A stretch of DNA of 64,000 nt from Janthinobacterium sp. ROICE36 (GCF_002869965.1 NZ_PEBS01000017.1:27468-91467); one strand, 5' to 3'. Positions 19,365-28,914 are shown, counted from the stretch's first letter. Numbers and translations: made by a program. Notes: a model not told the origin generated them from the letters alone.

Positions 19365-20513
19365 TCAGCTGGTCAGCACGACGATATCGGCGCCATCCCA
19401 CCATACCCACACGCGCTGTTCGCGCTCGAGGCGCGCGGCGTCGTGACGGGCCGCGTTGGTGCGCGAGACTTTCACCAGCGTGCCGCTGTCGAGGCGCACA
19501 TGGTAGCTGGTTTCATTGCCAAAATACGCCATGGCGACGATCACGCCCTGGGCGCAGTTGTAGCCGTGTTCGGCCGCCGACGCGCGCTCTTCCAATGTAG
19601 GTGCTTTGATCTGGATACCGATTTTTTCGGGGCGCACGGCCACCGAGACATCCATGCCCAGGTTGCCCGTGATGCCATGCGCGACATACTGGCGGCCGTC
19701 GGGCGTGTCGATGACCACGTGATCGGGTTCATCTTCCGTGATGCGCCCGTCGAACAGGTTGACGCTGCCGATGAAGTCGGCGACGAAGCGGCAGTTCGGC
19801 GTTTCGTAGATTTCACCGGGCGCGCCCACCTGCAGGATGCGCCCTTCGCTCATGACGGCGATGCGCGTGGCCATGCTCATGGCTTCATCCTGGTCATGCG
19901 TGACCATCACGCAGGTCACGCCCACCTGTTCGATGATGTTGACCAGCTCCATTTGCGTGCGTTCGCGCAGTTTCTTGTCGAGCGCGCCCAGCGGCTCGTC
20001 GAGCAGCAGCAATTGCGGACGCTTGGCCAGGCTGCGCGCCAGCGCCACGCGCTGCTGCTGGCCGCCCGACAGCTGGTGCGGCTTGCGCTTCGCGTATTGG
20101 CCCAGTTGCACCAGCGCCAGCATCTGTTCGACGCGCGCGGCCACTTGCGCTTTCGGCAAGCCGTCGCGGCGCAGGCCGAAGGCGATGTTATCCCACACGG
20201 ACAGATGGGGAAACAGCGCGTACGACTGGAACATCATGTTGATGGGCCGCTGGTGCGGCGGCACATCGACGATGCTGTTACCCGCCAGGGCGATGCGGCC
20301 CGAGGTCGGCGTCTCGAAGCCAGCCAGCATGCGCAGCAGGGTAGACTTGCCGCAACCTGAACTACCGAGCAGGGCGAAAATCTCGCCCTTGTTGATCGTC
20401 ACGGAAATCGCATCGACGGCGCGCACGCCATCGAATTCCTTGACCAACTGATCAATCAGCAAAAAAGGCGCTTGGGCGTCGCAGGCCGACGCGGCTGGTA
20501 TTGCTATCGTCAT
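19365..20513 (-). CDS. potG: Polyamine ABC ATPase, PotG/SpuF-like
   Basis: ATP-binding subunit of 382 aa. The Walker [10 protein letters not shown], signature [16 protein letters not shown], and Walker [13 protein letters not shown] are complete, and a C-terminal TOBE-like regulatory domain (about 275-380) is typical of PotA/PotG. It energises the PotH/PotI channel. A strong intrinsic terminator lies between the upstream aminotransferase gene and this start, so it may have its own promoter or be expressed by read-through. Confidence 0.92.
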   Translation of the reverse strand: MTIAIPAASACDAQAPFLLIDQLVKEFDGVRAVDAISVTINKGEIFALLGSSGCGKSTLLRMLAGFETPTSGRIALAGNSIVDVPPHQRPINMMFQSYALFPHLSVWDNIAFGLRRDGLPKAQVAARVEQMLALVQLGQYAKRKPHQLSGGQQQRVALARSLAKRPQLLLLDEPLGALDKKLRERTQMELVNIIEQVGVTCVMVTHDQDEAMSMATRIAVMSEGRILQVGAPGEIYETPNCRFVADFIGSVNLFDGRITEDEPDHVVIDTPDGRQYVAHGITGNLGMDVSVAVRPEKIGIQIKAPTLEERASAAEHGYNCAQGVIVAMAYFGNETSYHVRLDSGTLVKVSRTNAARHDAARLEREQRVWVWWDGADIVVLTS

Positions 20514-20545
20514 GTGTGGATGCTTTGGTAGAGGGTGTCAAAATG

Positions 20546-20572
20546 AAAAACTGGCCGCTACAGGAGCGGCCA
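20546..20572 (-). terminator. Intrinsic terminator inside the polyamine cluster
   Basis: An 8-bp perfect stem TGGCCGCT / AGCGGCCA (20552-20559 and 20565-20572) with a 5-nt loop. On the minus strand it is followed at once by five T. It lies in the 133-bp gap between the aminotransferase stop and the ATPase start, where the binding-protein genes sit in related clusters. Confidence 0.8.
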
Positions 20573-20646
20573 AGATGGAAGTTTAGCGGAACTGCCGCCA
20601 CTGCGGTCCAAAAATCGCGCAGATGGCGGCAAAACGGGGCAAAAAC

Positions 20647-22107
20647 CTACACCCAGCCCTTCGCCTTCACATCTGCATGCGTCTTGTCCAAACACAGCCG
20701 TATCAAGGCCACCATTTCATCGATCTGCGCGCGCGTCATGACCAGCGGCGGAGCGACGATCATGCGCTCGCCCACGGCGCGCATGATGACGCCGTTGTCG
20801 AACAGGTGGCCGCGGCAGAGCATGCCCACGGCCTGGTCCTCGTCAAACAACTCGTTGTCATGCACGGTGGCGCCCTTCTTGCGCACCAGGTTCAGGCCCG
20901 CGACCAGACCGCAGCTATCCGCGTAGCCCACCAGCGGATGTTCCCCCAGGCTGGCAAAGCACTGTTTCAGGTACGGCCCCGTATCCTCGGCCACCTTCGC
21001 CACCAATTGTTCTTCCTCGATGATGCGGATATTTTCCAGCGCCGCCGCACAAGCGACAGGATGGCCCGAATAGGTAAAGCCATGCGTGAATTCGCCGCCC
21101 TGCTCAATCAGCACCTTGGCCACCCTGTCCCCCACCAGCACCCCACCCAGCGGCACATAACCGGACGTGACGCCCTTGGCAAATGTGATCAGGTCGGGCT
21201 TGATGCCGAACAGTTCGGAGCCGAACCAGCGCCCCAGGCGGCCAAAGCCGCAGATGACTTCATCGGCGATGAGCAAAATGCCGTACTTGTCGCAGATGCG
21301 TTGGATCTCGGGCCAGTAGGTACTTGGAGGGATGATGACGCCGCCCGCGCCCTGCACCGGCTCGCCGATGAAGGCGGCCACCTTGTCGGCCCCGATCTCG
21401 AGGATTTTGTCTTCCAGCCAGCCCGCCGCTTTTATACCGAATTCCTCGGGCGTCAATCCGTGGCCCGCTTGCAGGTAATTCGGCTGGCCGATATGCGCGA
21501 TGCCCGGTATCGGCAAGCCGCCCTGCGCATGCATGCCATCCATGCCCCCCAGCGACGCTCCCGCCACCGTGCTGCCGTGATACGCATTGTGGCGGCTGAT
21601 GATGGTGTGCCGTTCCTGGTAACCGAGGATGTCCCAGTAGCGGCGCACCATGCGCACATTCGTGTCGTTGCCCTCGGAGCCGGAACTGGTGAAAAACACG
21701 TGCTGGAACTGCGGCGGCGATATTTGCGCCAGCTTGGCCGCCAGTTGCACGGCCGGCACGTTGGTCGTGCCAAAGAAGCTGTTATAGAAGGGCAACGTCT
21801 CCATCTGCCGGTACACGGCTTGCGAAATCGAGGTGCGGCCATAGCCCACGTTGACGCACCACAGGCCCGACATGCCGTCGACGATTTTCTTGCCCTGGCT
21901 ATCCCACAGGTAGACGCCATCGCCGCGCACGATCACCCTGGCGCCCTTGCTTGCCAGGTCCTGGAAATCGGTGAACGGATGCAGGTAGTGGGCCGTATCC
22001 ATTTTCTGGATGGCGGCCGTGTCAACCACTTGCGGTACGGCGTTTTTCTGCGCCACGGAGGATACAAAAGCGGCGCTGGGCGCCAGCGGATTGTTTGTTG
22101 TGCTCAT
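20647..22107 (-). CDS. spuC: Polyamine:pyruvate aminotransferase, SpuC-like
   Basis: PLP-dependent class III aminotransferase, 486 aa, transferring the terminal amino group of putrescine or a related amine to pyruvate. Seen: GLWCVNVGYG near the N-terminus, SGSEGNDTNVRMVRRYW (phosphate binding), LLIADEVICGFGR (Asp contacting PLP) and the Schiff-base Lys in TFAKGVTSGYVPLGG. The start is MSTTNNP at 22107 with AAGGA 7 nt upstream; the open frame runs further only because it reads back through puuA. It lies 11 bp after the puuA stop. Confidence 0.9.
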   Translation of the reverse strand: MSTTNNPLAPSAAFVSSVAQKNAVPQVVDTAAIQKMDTAHYLHPFTDFQDLASKGARVIVRGDGVYLWDSQGKKIVDGMSGLWCVNVGYGRTSISQAVYRQMETLPFYNSFFGTTNVPAVQLAAKLAQISPPQFQHVFFTSSGSEGNDTNVRMVRRYWDILGYQERHTIISRHNAYHGSTVAGASLGGMDGMHAQGGLPIPGIAHIGQPNYLQAGHGLTPEEFGIKAAGWLEDKILEIGADKVAAFIGEPVQGAGGVIIPPSTYWPEIQRICDKYGILLIADEVICGFGRLGRWFGSELFGIKPDLITFAKGVTSGYVPLGGVLVGDRVAKVLIEQGGEFTHGFTYSGHPVACAAALENIRIIEEEQLVAKVAEDTGPYLKQCFASLGEHPLVGYADSCGLVAGLNLVRKKGATVHDNELFDEDQAVGMLCRGHLFDNGVIMRAVGERMIVAPPLVMTRAQIDEMVALIRLCLDKTHADVKAKGWV

Positions 22108-22118
22108 GCGTGTTCCTT

Positions 22119-23489
22119 TTAAACGTGTAATAACAGGTGTTCGCGCTCCCACGGACTGATGACGGTCATGAATTCCTGGTGCTCCAGGTCCTTGATGGCC
22201 GCATACACGTCGATGAAGCGATCTCCCAGCACCGTGCGCAGCTTGTCTTCTGCGCGCAGCAGCTGCAGGGCTTCGGGCAAGCCTTGCGGCAGCTCGAATT
22301 TCATGTCGTAGGCGCTGCCCACCATCATCGGCGTCGCTTCCAGTTGCTCCGTCATGCCCAGATATCCGCAGGCCAGCGTCACGGCCAGGGCCAGGTAGGG
22401 ATTCGCGTCGGCCCCGATGATGCGGTTTTCCACGCGGCGGTCCTGCACGCCCGACTCGGGCACGCGAAAACCCACGGTGCGGTTGTCCAGGCCCCACTGG
22501 ATGTTGATGGGTGCGGCCGTGTGGCGCACGATGCGGCGGTAGGAGTTGACGTAGGGCGCGACGATGGCCATGGCCGACGGCATGTAGCGCTGCAAGCCCG
22601 CGATGTAATGCTTGAAGATGGGCGCGGCCGAACCATCGTCGTTGCTGAAGATATTCAGGCCCGTCTTCGCATCGACGACACTCTGGTGCACATGCATGGC
22701 GGATCCCGGCTCGCCGGCCATGGGTTTGGCCATGAAGGTGGCGTACATATCGTGTTTCAAGGCCGCTTCACGCAGGGTGCGCTTGAAGAAAAAGACCTTG
22801 TCGGCCAGCCCCAAAGGGTCGCCGTGCAGGAAGTTGATTTCCATCTGTCCCGCACCGATCTCATGGATCAAGGTGTCGACGTCCAGGTTCATCAGTTCGC
22901 AGTAATCGTAGATATCCTCGAACAGGGGATCGAACTCGTTGACGGCGTCGATGCTGTACACCTGGCGGCTGGTCTCGGCCCGGCCGCTGCGACCGATGGG
23001 CGGCTTCAATGGCAAGTCCGGGTCCGTGTTTTTCGCCGTCAGGTAGAACTCCAGTTCCGGCGCCACCACGGGCTTCCAACCCTTGTCCGCATACAGTTTC
23101 AGCACGCGTCGCAGCACAGATCTTGGAGCAAAATCGACCAGCATACCATCGGCGAAATAGCAATCGTGAATGACTTGCGCAGTGGGGTCCGTAGCCCACG
23201 GCACCATGGTGATGGTGGTGGGATCGGCCTTCAAAATCATGTCGCGGTCGGTGCTGGAAATGGCGCGGTCATAGCCGCCATCGTCAACCGGGTAATTGCC
23301 CGTCACGGTCATGCCCAGCACCGCTTCCGGGATGCGCATGCCGCGCTCCTGGGTGAATTTCCCGCGCGGCAGGATCTTCCCCCGGGCCACGCCTGTCAAG
23401 TCGGGCACCAGACATTCAATTTCCGTGACGCGCTTTTCATTGAGCCACAAATCCATATCCGTATAGGTGAAATTTTCTCGTATTGCCAT
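22119..23489 (-). CDS. puuA: Gamma-glutamylpolyamine synthetase, glutamine synthetase family
   Basis: Glutamine-synthetase fold enzyme of 456 aa (PuuA/SpuB type), ligating glutamate to putrescine or other amines with ATP. The catalytic domain shows GAGQMEINFLHGDPL, MAKPMAGEPGSAMHVHQSV and NRTVGFRVP with the ATP/glutamate residues. It lacks a Tyr adenylylation region typical of GlnA-I. Its position between a PuuD-like hydrolase and an amine transaminase makes the polyamine role much more likely than nitrogen assimilation. Confidence 0.9.
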   Translation of the reverse strand: MAIRENFTYTDMDLWLNEKRVTEIECLVPDLTGVARGKILPRGKFTQERGMRIPEAVLGMTVTGNYPVDDGGYDRAISSTDRDMILKADPTTITMVPWATDPTAQVIHDCYFADGMLVDFAPRSVLRRVLKLYADKGWKPVVAPELEFYLTAKNTDPDLPLKPPIGRSGRAETSRQVYSIDAVNEFDPLFEDIYDYCELMNLDVDTLIHEIGAGQMEINFLHGDPLGLADKVFFFKRTLREAALKHDMYATFMAKPMAGEPGSAMHVHQSVVDAKTGLNIFSNDDGSAAPIFKHYIAGLQRYMPSAMAIVAPYVNSYRRIVRHTAAPINIQWGLDNRTVGFRVPESGVQDRRVENRIIGADANPYLALAVTLACGYLGMTEQLEATPMMVGSAYDMKFELPQGLPEALQLLRAEDKLRTVLGDRFIDVYAAIKDLEHQEFMTVISPWEREHLLLHV

Positions 23490-23526
23490 GTTTCCCTCTC
23501 GTTGGTCTTGCGCTTTTCCTGATTAA

Positions 23527-23551
23527 GCGCCGCATGGTGATGGTGCGGCGC
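23527..23551. other. Hairpin between puuD and puuA
   Basis: GCGCCGCA (23527-23534) and TGCGGCGC (23544-23551) form a perfect 8-bp stem with a 9-nt loop. No T-tract follows on the minus strand, so it is more likely an mRNA stabiliser, attenuator or operator than a terminator. Confidence 0.45.
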
Positions 23552-23569
23552 GCCTGTCATCCTGCCCGG

Positions 23570-24337
23570 TCATTCTTTCTTTCTGTGCTGCTGTTCCTGG
23601 TAATCGCGGCACGCCTGGCCAAAAGCGCCTAACAGGCGCATCGAATGCGGGTTGTCTTCCACCCGCCATTCCGGGTGCCATTGCACGGCCAAGGTAAAAC
23701 CGGCGGCGCTGGCCACCGTATAGGCTTCCACCAGGCCGTCGTCGGCCAAGGCTTCCACCAGCAAGCCATCGGCCAGCCGGGCGATGCCCTGGCCATGCAG
23801 GGAATTGACCATCATTTCGCTCTCGCCGCCCAGCAGGCGCGACAAAAGGCCTTCCGGCGCCAGCTTGATCCGGTGCGCGGATGCGTACTGGCGCGCCAGG
23901 GGATCGAGCCCATTCTCCCGATGGTCTTGCATGCCCGGCACCGCATGCACGGCCTGGTGCAAGGTGCCGCCCAGGGCCACATTGACTTCCTGGAAGCCGC
24001 GGCAGATGGCGAGCAAGGGCAGCTGCCTCGCCAGCGCGGTGCGAATCAGCGGCAAGGTGGTGGCGTCGCGCGCGGGGTCTTGCGGCAGGTCGGGATGCAG
24101 GATGTCTTCGCCATACAGGCGAGCGTCGACGTTCGAGGCGGAACCGGTCAGCATGATGCCGTCGGCGATCAGCAGCGCCGCTTCCAGGTCCGCGTCAGCT
24201 CCCAGGGCCGGCAGCAGCAGCGGCATGCAGCCGGCGCCGTGCAGCACGGCGTGCAGGTATTTGTCCTGCGCCATGTGCCAGGCATGGTTTCCCAGCTGGC
24301 GCTGGCAGGCGGGGACGAGAACGATGGGACGGCGCAT
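23570..24337 (-). CDS. puuD: Gamma-glutamyl-GABA hydrolase, PuuD/SpuA-like
   Basis: Class I glutamine-amidotransferase fold hydrolase (peptidase C26), 255 aa. The nucleophile is in AICRGFQE (Cys112) and the His/Glu pair in WHPEW (His221, Glu223), so the triad is complete. It releases GABA or a related amino acid from gamma-glutamyl intermediates. It is the first gene of the polyamine cluster and begins with a GAGGTAG ribosome site. A plus-strand MFS gene starts 276 bp away in the other direction. Confidence 0.92.
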   Translation of the reverse strand: MRRPIVLVPACQRQLGNHAWHMAQDKYLHAVLHGAGCMPLLLPALGADADLEAALLIADGIMLTGSASNVDARLYGEDILHPDLPQDPARDATTLPLIRTALARQLPLLAICRGFQEVNVALGGTLHQAVHAVPGMQDHRENGLDPLARQYASAHRIKLAPEGLLSRLLGGESEMMVNSLHGQGIARLADGLLVEALADDGLVEAYTVASAAGFTLAVQWHPEWRVEDNPHSMRLLGAFGQACRDYQEQQHRKKE

Positions 24338-24613
24338 AGAGTACTACCTCGCTGGCGTGACGATCCAATGACAGCGCCATGACAGCGCTGCCGCTCGCTA
24401 CACTGTACAGCAGAGCCGGTAGAAACGGCCACACGTGGCCAACGGCGGCACACATCGCTTACACTACGGCTTCGCAATATTGCCTTTATTAAAATCATCA
24501 TATGCCCGTCCGGCGCCAAACACCAGCACCACCGGCAAAGTCCCCTACTTTCCCATGCACCCACACCGTTTTCCAGCCTTCCGAAACTCCTTTTTCACCC
24601 TACGGGGGCAACC

Positions 24614-25759
24614 ATGAAGAGCATGCCATGGCGTGATTTCTTCGCCCTCGTGGTCAGCATCGGCGTGGTCGGTCTGGGCCTGGGTGCCACCATGCCGCTC
24701 ACGGCCCTGACCTTGCACCAGCGCGGTGTGGGCACGGATATCATCGGCATGATCACGGCCGTCAGCGCACTCGGCATCCTGGCCGCCTCGCCATTCGTCT
24801 CGCGTTGGGTGGGACGTTTCGGCGCGCGCGCCACCATGCTGGGCGCCGTGTGGGTGGCCTCGCTGGCGACGATCGCCATGCAGTTCACCGATCATCTGCT
24901 GGCGTGGAGCGTGCTGCGCTTCCTCTTCGGCGGCGCCATGGGCGTGCTGTTCACCATCGGCGAAGCGTGGGTGAACCGCCTGGCTCCCGACAATTCGCGA
25001 GGCCGCGTGGTGGCCATGTACACCACCAGTTTTACCTTCTTCCAGCTGATCGGCCCTGCCCTCGTCGCCCTGTTCAACGACCAAATCAGCTGGAGCTTCG
25101 CCGCCTGCGGCCTGCTGTTTTTGCTGGCCGTACCGGGCCTGATGCTGATCTCGAACAGCGGCCCGGAACGCGAAGCCGAAGAACAGGGTGTGAAATGGAC
25201 ATTGATCCTGCCGCGCATGCCGATGATACTGCTCGGTGCCGCCTTCTTTGCCCTGTTCGACACCCTGGCATTGAGCTTGTTGCCGCTGTACGCGATGCGC
25301 CACGGCATCAGCACGGACCTGGCCCTGCTGTCGGCCAGCGTGGTGCTGGTGGGCGACACGGGCCTGCAATTCGCACTGGGATGGATGGCCGACCGTTTCG
25401 GCCGCGCCAAAGTGCACGCGGGCTGCGGCGTGGCCGTCTGCCTGCTGCTGCCGCTGCTGCCGTTCGCCGTCGGCACGCCGTGGCTGTGGTGGACCTTGTT
25501 ACTGTTGCTGGGCGCGGCGGCGGGCGGCATCTACATGCTGGCGCTGGTGGCCTGCGGCGAGCGCTTCACGGGACTGTCGCTGACCAGCGCCAGCGCCATC
25601 GTCAACGCCACCTGGGGCGTGACCAGCGGCGGAGGCCCCCTGTTGACGGGCGTACTGATGCAATCGGTGGGCGTGAACGCCCTGCCTGCCGTAATGTGGG
25701 TATGCGCCGCCATTTTCGTCGGCAGCGCCGTGTGGGAGCGCAGGAAGGGGATCGTCTAG
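24614..25759 (+). CDS. MFS transporter
   Basis: Twelve-helix major facilitator of 381 aa, a compact size typical of drug or sugar effluxers. RWVGRFGARATML resembles the MFS loop 2-3 motif and GWMADRFGRAKV the loop 8-9 copy. GGAMGVLFTIGEAWVNRLAPDNSRGR at the helix 5 loop is reminiscent of YcaD-like transporters. Substrate unknown. It is divergent from the polyamine cluster and ends just before the convergent sigma-partner gene. Confidence 0.85.
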   Translation: MKSMPWRDFFALVVSIGVVGLGLGATMPLTALTLHQRGVGTDIIGMITAVSALGILAASPFVSRWVGRFGARATMLGAVWVASLATIAMQFTDHLLAWSVLRFLFGGAMGVLFTIGEAWVNRLAPDNSRGRVVAMYTTSFTFFQLIGPALVALFNDQISWSFAACGLLFLLAVPGLMLISNSGPEREAEEQGVKWTLILPRMPMILLGAAFFALFDTLALSLLPLYAMRHGISTDLALLSASVVLVGDTGLQFALGWMADRFGRAKVHAGCGVAVCLLLPLLPFAVGTPWLWWTLLLLLGAAAGGIYMLALVACGERFTGLSLTSASAIVNATWGVTSGGGPLLTGVLMQSVGVNALPAVMWVCAAIFVGSAVWERRKGIV

Positions 25760-25765
25760 CGCGCG

Positions 25766-26431
25766 CTACTTCGGTATTTTTTCCAGGCGCTGCCGCAGCT
25801 CCTCGGCCACGGGATACTCAGGATACGCCTGCCGGAACGCGGCCCATTCCTCCTGCGCCAGCGCCGCTTCGCCCGCTTTTAACAAGGCGTCGATCTTCAC
25901 CAGCCATACGCCAGCATCAAGCCTGGCCGGCGGCGGCAACGGCGCCGACTTTGCCGCGACGGGAGCGGGCATAGCCAGCGCGCGCTGCACCGGTGCCTCG
26001 CGCTGCAGGCTGGACTCGGCCTGCATGGTGGCTTGCTGCTGCATGGCCCGCTGCATGTCCGTGGCTGGCGGCACTGGCGCCGCAGCCGGCATCACCTCCT
26101 GCGTGACCGGTTCCCCGACCACGGGAAATTGCGCCTGCTTCGAGCCGAACCAGTCGACGCCGATCAGGTTTACCGTCAGCAGCACGGCTGCCGCCAGCCC
26201 CAGCGGAATGCGCCAGCGCTGCAGATAGTCCGGCGATTTCTTGGCTGGCAAGGTGCGCAGCACGCCATCGGCGCTGTCGTTCGCGGCCACCGGCTTGTGC
26301 AGGGCCTTTTCCGCGTCTGCCAAAATGGCCGCATCGAGCGCGCTGCAAGGCGCTGGCTGCGGCAAGCTGGCCAGCAGCGCCTTCAATTGCTCGTCATTCG
26401 GTTCATCGTGATCTTGATTGTGCGTATTCAT
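25766..26431 (-). CDS. Single-pass membrane protein, probable anti-sigma partner
   Basis: A 221-aa protein of unknown family. A hydrophilic N-terminus (about 1-80), one hydrophobic helix (about 84-102, IPLGLAAAVLLTVNLIGV), and a Pro/Ala/Gln-rich C-terminal region ending in an amphipathic EEWAAFRQAYPEYPVAEEL segment are seen. The gene overlaps the ECF sigma gene by 4 bp (ATGA), the usual arrangement for a membrane-bound anti-sigma factor. The family-level zinc motif (HxxxCxxC) is absent, so this role is inferred from context only. Confidence 0.7.
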   Translation of the reverse strand: MNTHNQDHDEPNDEQLKALLASLPQPAPCSALDAAILADAEKALHKPVAANDSADGVLRTLPAKKSPDYLQRWRIPLGLAAAVLLTVNLIGVDWFGSKQAQFPVVGEPVTQEVMPAAAPVPPATDMQRAMQQQATMQAESSLQREAPVQRALAMPAPVAAKSAPLPPPARLDAGVWLVKIDALLKAGEAALAQEEWAAFRQAYPEYPVAEELRQRLEKIPK

Positions 26432-26985
26432 GACTGTCCTCCCGCGCTGTCCAAGCCCGCGCGCAATTTCTGCATGGCGTAGCGCAGCCGGCTCTTGACG
26501 GTTTCCGCTTCCGCCCCCGTCACCACGGCGATCTCGAGGATGCTCATGCCGCTGAACTGCTGCAGCACCAGCGCCTCCTTTTGCTCGGTGGGCAACGCGG
26601 CGATGGCCGCATGCAGCAGTGCGTGCTGCTGTTTCTGCTCCAGCGATTGCGACGGCGATGCGCCCTCGTCGGCCAGCTCGCCTGCTTCCCCTTGTTCCTG
26701 CCCTTCCCGCTGGCGCAGTAGGTCGATCAGACGGTTGCGCGCGATCTGGTACAGATAGGTGCGGAAAGCCGCCTGCGGCTGGTAGCCCTTGCGCGCCGCA
26801 TGCAGGCTGGCCCACGCATCCTGCACGATCTCGTCGACCCAGGCGCGGCGCGGCGCACGCCAGGCCACGAAGCGGTACAGGCCCTGGCTATGGCGCCGGT
26901 ACAATTCGCGAAACGACGGCAGGTCGCCCGCGCGGTAGCGCAGCATCAGGTCTTCATCCGTCGCGGTGAGTAAAGTATCGGGCAT
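26428..26985 (-). CDS. ECF-type RNA polymerase sigma factor
   Basis: Sigma-70 family group 4 factor of about 185 aa. Region 2 is seen as MLRYRAGDLPSFRELYRRHSQ to AFRTYLYQIARNRLIDLLRQ, and region 4 as LPTEQKEALVLQQFSGMSILEIA with a helix-turn-helix. An ATG at 26985 is used; a TTG at 27021 preceded by AAGGA would add 12 residues and has the better ribosome site. It lies between the beta-propeller gene upstream and the membrane protein downstream. Confidence 0.88.
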   Translation of the reverse strand: MPDTLLTATDEDLMLRYRAGDLPSFRELYRRHSQGLYRFVAWRAPRRAWVDEIVQDAWASLHAARKGYQPQAAFRTYLYQIARNRLIDLLRQREGQEQGEAGELADEGASPSQSLEQKQQHALLHAAIAALPTEQKEALVLQQFSGMSILEIAVVTGAEAETVKSRLRYAMQKLRAGLDSAGGQS

Positions 26986-27033
26986 GCGGACCAGTGTAGC
27001 CGAACTACGCGGCAACGACAATTCCCTATTCCT

Positions 27034-28914
27034 TCAGCGTAAAGTGGACGCGATGGGCGCATAGCTGATGCGGCGCACTTCGCGGATCTGCCCGTCCTTC
27101 AGCGCCCCTTCCACCAGTTCATAGCCAAGCAGGGCGAAGGCCCGGCCCTGCAGAAACAGGGGCCGCGCATTGCCATACCAGTCCACGCAGGAAGCGCGGC
27201 AGCCGTCGTCCGGCGCCGGGCCCGGCCGCGCCGCCAGCGCGGCCAGCTCCGTCAACTGCAAGCTGCTGTTACGCAGATAGAGAACGGATGCGCCTGACTT
27301 GTTGAGGCCAGGCCGCTCGTCCGCGCCCAGGATGGGTAGCCCGATCATGCCCTCGCTGGCCGTTTGTGGCTTGTAGAAAAAGCCGTGGCTGCGCGACTCG
27401 CCCTGCGCCGCATCGGCGCGGATGTAGCGCGTGGCAACCTCCGCCTGCGCCCCCAGGCGGATGCTGCTGAAGTGCATATCCTTGCCCTGCGCGCCGATCA
27501 CCACGGCATCATTGCCCAGCGCCTCGATGCGCTCCACGCCGTGCGGCAGGGATATGGCTTGCACACTGCCCGCATCGGCCCAGCGCACGGCATACAAGGG
27601 CTGGCGCGGCCAGGCCTGATCCGCCTGCCGCCTGCCGCCATTGCCCGGAATGCCGTACAACAGATACGAGCCCACATAGCGGTTCTGCAGACCGTAGCCG
27701 CCACCGCCGGGCAGCGGCTTGTAGCTGCTGGCGGGCGCACTGTCACGGCCATCGGAAAACGACGTCAATGGCACGCGCAGCAAGGCCATGTCGCCGCGCC
27801 CCCGCGCGCCATCCCACATGGCGTCGCCCTGGCCTTCGGCGCGCAGCAAAACGTTGAGGTGGCCGTCAAGGCTTTCCAGGAACGAGAACTGGTCGACGGG
27901 TGCGCCCGCCACCTTCAGGGCGCTGGGCGCCGAACCATCGAGGGGAATGCGGAACACGCCCGAGTCGCGGCCCCGGCGCGTGGTCCACACGAAAACGGAC
28001 TCGCCCGACACATAAAATACGCGGCCCTGCGGCCCCATCACGGCGGTCGCTTCGCAGCGCATGTCGCGCTGCGCCAGGTCGCACACGGTGACGGTGTGCA
28101 GGGTCAGGCCGGCGCCCGGTTCGGGCTCTTCATCGGTGCGGTAAATGCGCGTGGCCGGAGCGATGCGCTTGAAGTCGGACGGCACCGTATCGGGACGCCA
28201 GCGGCGCAGCGCCGGGAAGCCGCCAAAGGGGTCGCCCCGGTGCAAGTTCAGCGACAGGGGCGAATAGAACACCAGTTTGCTGCCGATCAGCCGGCTGGCG
28301 TAATTGCGCGATGAATAATAATCGTTGGAGCGCAAGTGATAGGTGGCGCGGTAGGCCAGCTTGCCGTCTGCCGCCATGTCGAACAGGCCGATTTCCGTGC
28401 CGCCACGGCTGTAGCTGTAGCCGATCACCACCACCGTATCGCCATCGATCAGCATTTCATCATACCAGCTGCCCGACGGATCGCTGCCTGGCGCGAACGC
28501 GTCGAGCGCGGCGACGGTCTGCAGGGCATTGCCCCCCAATGCCACCGTAAACAGCTTGCAGCGCCGGAGCATCACCAGGTGCTTGCCATGCAGCTTGACG
28601 ATGCCGCCTTCGTCCACGCCCGCCGTCTGCACATTGGTGACGGATTCCGCCGCTTCTGCCGATGCTACCGGCGCGGCTTTCGCCGCCATCGGCGCTGGCG
28701 GTGGCGCGGCCATGTACTGCGCCGTGGCGCGCTGCAGTTTCTGCTGCTCTTTCTGCAGCGCCGCCTGGCGCGCCTGCAATTGCTGCAGATAGGTGCCCAG
28801 CGCCTGCTCGCTGGCGAACGATGTCAGTGTCTTGCGCGGTGTCGTGTCGGCCGCGTGGCTACCTGCCGACAGCAGCAGGGACAGTATCAATGTGATCTTG
28901 AGGGCGCTGGACAT
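27034..28914 (-). CDS. Secreted beta-propeller domain protein
   Basis: A 626-aa exported protein. A signal peptide (MSSALKITLILSLLLSAGSHA) is followed by a short coiled-coil-like Gln-rich stretch (about 30-65) and an Ala/Pro linker. The rest matches the beta-propeller family of the PF09826 type (for example TNVQTAGVDEGGIVKLHG near its start). Proteins of this family are secreted and their function is unknown. The ribosome site is GGAG at MSSAL; upstream codons are not used. It is followed directly by an ECF sigma gene, so it could be the extracytoplasmic sensor or output of that sigma unit. Confidence 0.85.
   Translation of the reverse strand: MSSALKITLILSLLLSAGSHAADTTPRKTLTSFASEQALGTYLQQLQARQAALQKEQQKLQRATAQYMAAPPPAPMAAKAAPVASAEAAESVTNVQTAGVDEGGIVKLHGKHLVMLRRCKLFTVALGGNALQTVAALDAFAPGSDPSGSWYDEMLIDGDTVVVIGYSYSRGGTEIGLFDMAADGKLAYRATYHLRSNDYYSSRNYASRLIGSKLVFYSPLSLNLHRGDPFGGFPALRRWRPDTVPSDFKRIAPATRIYRTDEEPEPGAGLTLHTVTVCDLAQRDMRCEATAVMGPQGRVFYVSGESVFVWTTRRGRDSGVFRIPLDGSAPSALKVAGAPVDQFSFLESLDGHLNVLLRAEGQGDAMWDGARGRGDMALLRVPLTSFSDGRDSAPASSYKPLPGGGGYGLQNRYVGSYLLYGIPGNGGRRQADQAWPRQPLYAVRWADAGSVQAISLPHGVERIEALGNDAVVIGAQGKDMHFSSIRLGAQAEVATRYIRADAAQGESRSHGFFYKPQTASEGMIGLPILGADERPGLNKSGASVLYLRNSSLQLTELAALAARPGPAPDDGCRASCVDWYGNARPLFLQGRAFALLGYELVEGALKDGQIREVRRISYAPIASTLR

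Noticed and set aside
20514..20646. Possible remnant of a periplasmic binding protein gene in the polyamine cluster gap
   Set aside because: The 133 bp show no coding remnant; only the terminator is recognisable.
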